Assembly (NCBI GenBank): GCA_947499275.1 | Contig: CANMNM010000114.1 | Span: forward strand, 1-5,131 | Origin: Actinomycetota bacterium | Lineage (GTDB): Bacteria > Actinomycetota > Actinomycetes > S36-B12 | Direction: 5' to 3' | DNA: 5,131 nucleotides | In this document: positions 4,352 to 5,131 of the stretch, piece by piece | Position numbering within the stretch: position 1 is the stretch's first letter | How the letters are laid out: each line of letters starts with the position of its first letter | Notes under the pieces: model-generated | Database searches by the model: none | Told to the model about the DNA's origin: nothing | Seen by the model: only the letters and a program-made list of their open reading frames with translations | Translations under genes and position numbers: made by a program

Positions 4352-5131
4352 CTGTCAACCACGATCGAAAGTCTGCCGGAAAATCCGGCTGAACATACGC
4401 CGGCCCAGCCCAAATCTTTCGCTGAACTAGGCGCGCACCCAAAAATTGTTTCCGCCCTCTCGGCAAAAGGGATTGACTTTGCTTTCCCGATTCAGGAAAT
4501 GTGTATGTCGATGGCCCTTGATGGCCGCGACATTATTGGTCAAGCCAAAACCGGAACAGGCAAAACACTTGGTTTCGGCGTTCCGCTGCTACAACGAATG
4601 AGTATTCCCGGTGGTTCAACACCACAGGCACTCGTTGTCTGCCCAACCCGCGAACTCGCTTCACAGGTTGCATCAGATCTATCAATTGCCGGCAAGGATC
4701 TTGGAGTTCGTGTCCTCGCCGTATACGGAGGTCGCGCAATTGAACCGCAAATTGATGCACTTAAATCCGGCATTGACGTTGTTGTCGGTACTCCCGGTCG
4801 AATCCTTGATCTTTCAAACCGCAGGGACCTTGACCTCAGCAGTGTCCGCGTACTCGTCATGGATGAAGCCGACGAAATGCTCGACATGGGTTTCCTCCCT
4901 GACGTTGAGCGAATTGTCGCCATGCTCCCGACCGAGCGCCAAACCATGTTGTTCTCGGCCACGATGCCAGGGCAGATTGTGAACTTGGCTCGCAGGTACA
5001 TGACCCAACCGACCCACATCCGTGCAAGTGATCCACATGATGAGAGTGCAACCGTTGACTCGATTGAGCAGCATGTATGGCGCGCTCACCCCATGGACAA
5101 GATTGAACTCGTTGCCAAGATCATGCAGGCA
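4352..5131 (+). CDS. DEAD-box RNA helicase, RhlE-like (partial, apparent CTG start)
   Basis: These are the first 260 residues of an ATP-dependent RNA helicase of the DEAD-box family; the second RecA domain lies past the right edge. In order: F23 and FPIQ of the Q motif (45-48), motif I AKTGTGKT (65-72), motif Ia PTRELA (98-103), GG (126-127), motif Ib TPGR (147-150), motif II DEAD (171-174) and motif III SAT (202-204). Such enzymes unwind RNA in ribosome assembly and decay, often in the cold. The gene order matches that of rhlE in mycobacteria, but CsdA/DeaD-like is possible because the C-terminus is missing. The frame has no standard start before the Q motif; the first ATG (residue 50) would remove it. 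I place the start at CTG 4352, giving MSTTIESLP, because a TGGAG site lies 5 nt upstream. A substitution or sequencing error in an ATG would look the same. Confidence 0.9.
   Translation, partial: MSTTIESLPENPAEHTPAQPKSFAELGAHPKIVSALSAKGIDFAFPIQEMCMSMALDGRDIIGQAKTGTGKTLGFGVPLLQRMSIPGGSTPQALVVCPTRELASQVASDLSIAGKDLGVRVLAVYGGRAIEPQIDALKSGIDVVVGTPGRILDLSNRRDLDLSSVRVLVMDEADEMLDMGFLPDVERIVAMLPTERQTMLFSATMPGQIVNLARRYMTQPTHIRASDPHDESATVDSIEQHVWRAHPMDKIELVAKIMQA

Noticed and set aside
4540..5019. 159-codon open frame on the minus strand inside the helicase gene
   Set aside because: It is antisense to the DEAD-box motifs, with a low-complexity Ser/Arg-rich translation and no recognisable domain.
1..5131. 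Mobile element, phage, CRISPR or defence system
   Set aside because: I saw no transposase, integrase, long terminal inverted repeats, spaced direct repeats or defence domains. Base composition appears even along the window.

Overview
The window looks like ordinary chromosome from an actinobacterium of moderate GC content (about half GC by eye, low for the phylum). The evidence is the set of proteins: an actinobacterial-type Tad ATPase, a DUF3107 protein, a MiaE-like ferritin-fold protein and an RhlE-type DEAD-box helicase. From memory, the TetR / DUF3107 / ferritin-like / helicase order matches the Rv3208-Rv3208A-Rv3210c-rhlE neighbourhood of Mycobacterium tuberculosis. A moderate-GC aquatic lineage is plausible, but this is inference.

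Layout. Positions 1-1559 (minus strand) hold the start of a Tad/Flp pilus or type II secretion-like module: tadA, the assembly ATPase, followed by the N-terminal 112 codons of tadB, an inner-membrane platform protein cut by the window edge. Their stop and start codons overlap as TGATG. An 87-bp gap containing a perfect DnaA-box 9-mer separates tadA from an alpha/beta hydrolase gene, also on the minus strand. That gene is divergent from a TetR-family regulator gene on the plus strand. The 50-bp gap between the two starts holds two TANNNT -10 elements, each exactly 6 nt from its ATG, so both mRNAs may be leaderless. An imperfect palindrome overlaps the hydrolase -10. The TetR gene is followed by a small DUF3107 gene with a good Shine-Dalgarno. 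Only 2 bp further on is the convergent stop codon of the ferritin-like gene (minus strand). A 153-bp divergent intergenic region then leads to a DEAD-box RNA helicase gene, which runs off the right end and appears to start at a non-standard CTG codon.

How the genes relate. TadA powers pilin assembly through TadB and its partner. The TetR regulator probably controls the hydrolase, itself, or both, and is probably co-transcribed with DUF3107. The roles of DUF3107 and the ferritin-like protein are not established, but their conserved position beside an RNA helicase suggests RNA metabolism or stress. I saw no tRNA, rRNA, riboswitch, CRISPR array, insertion sequence or phage gene. I did not find a clearly new multi-gene system. 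The most interesting points are the CTG start, the paired leaderless promoters with a candidate operator, the conserved but unexplained TetR-DUF3107-ferritin-helicase neighbourhood, and the palindrome before the helicase.
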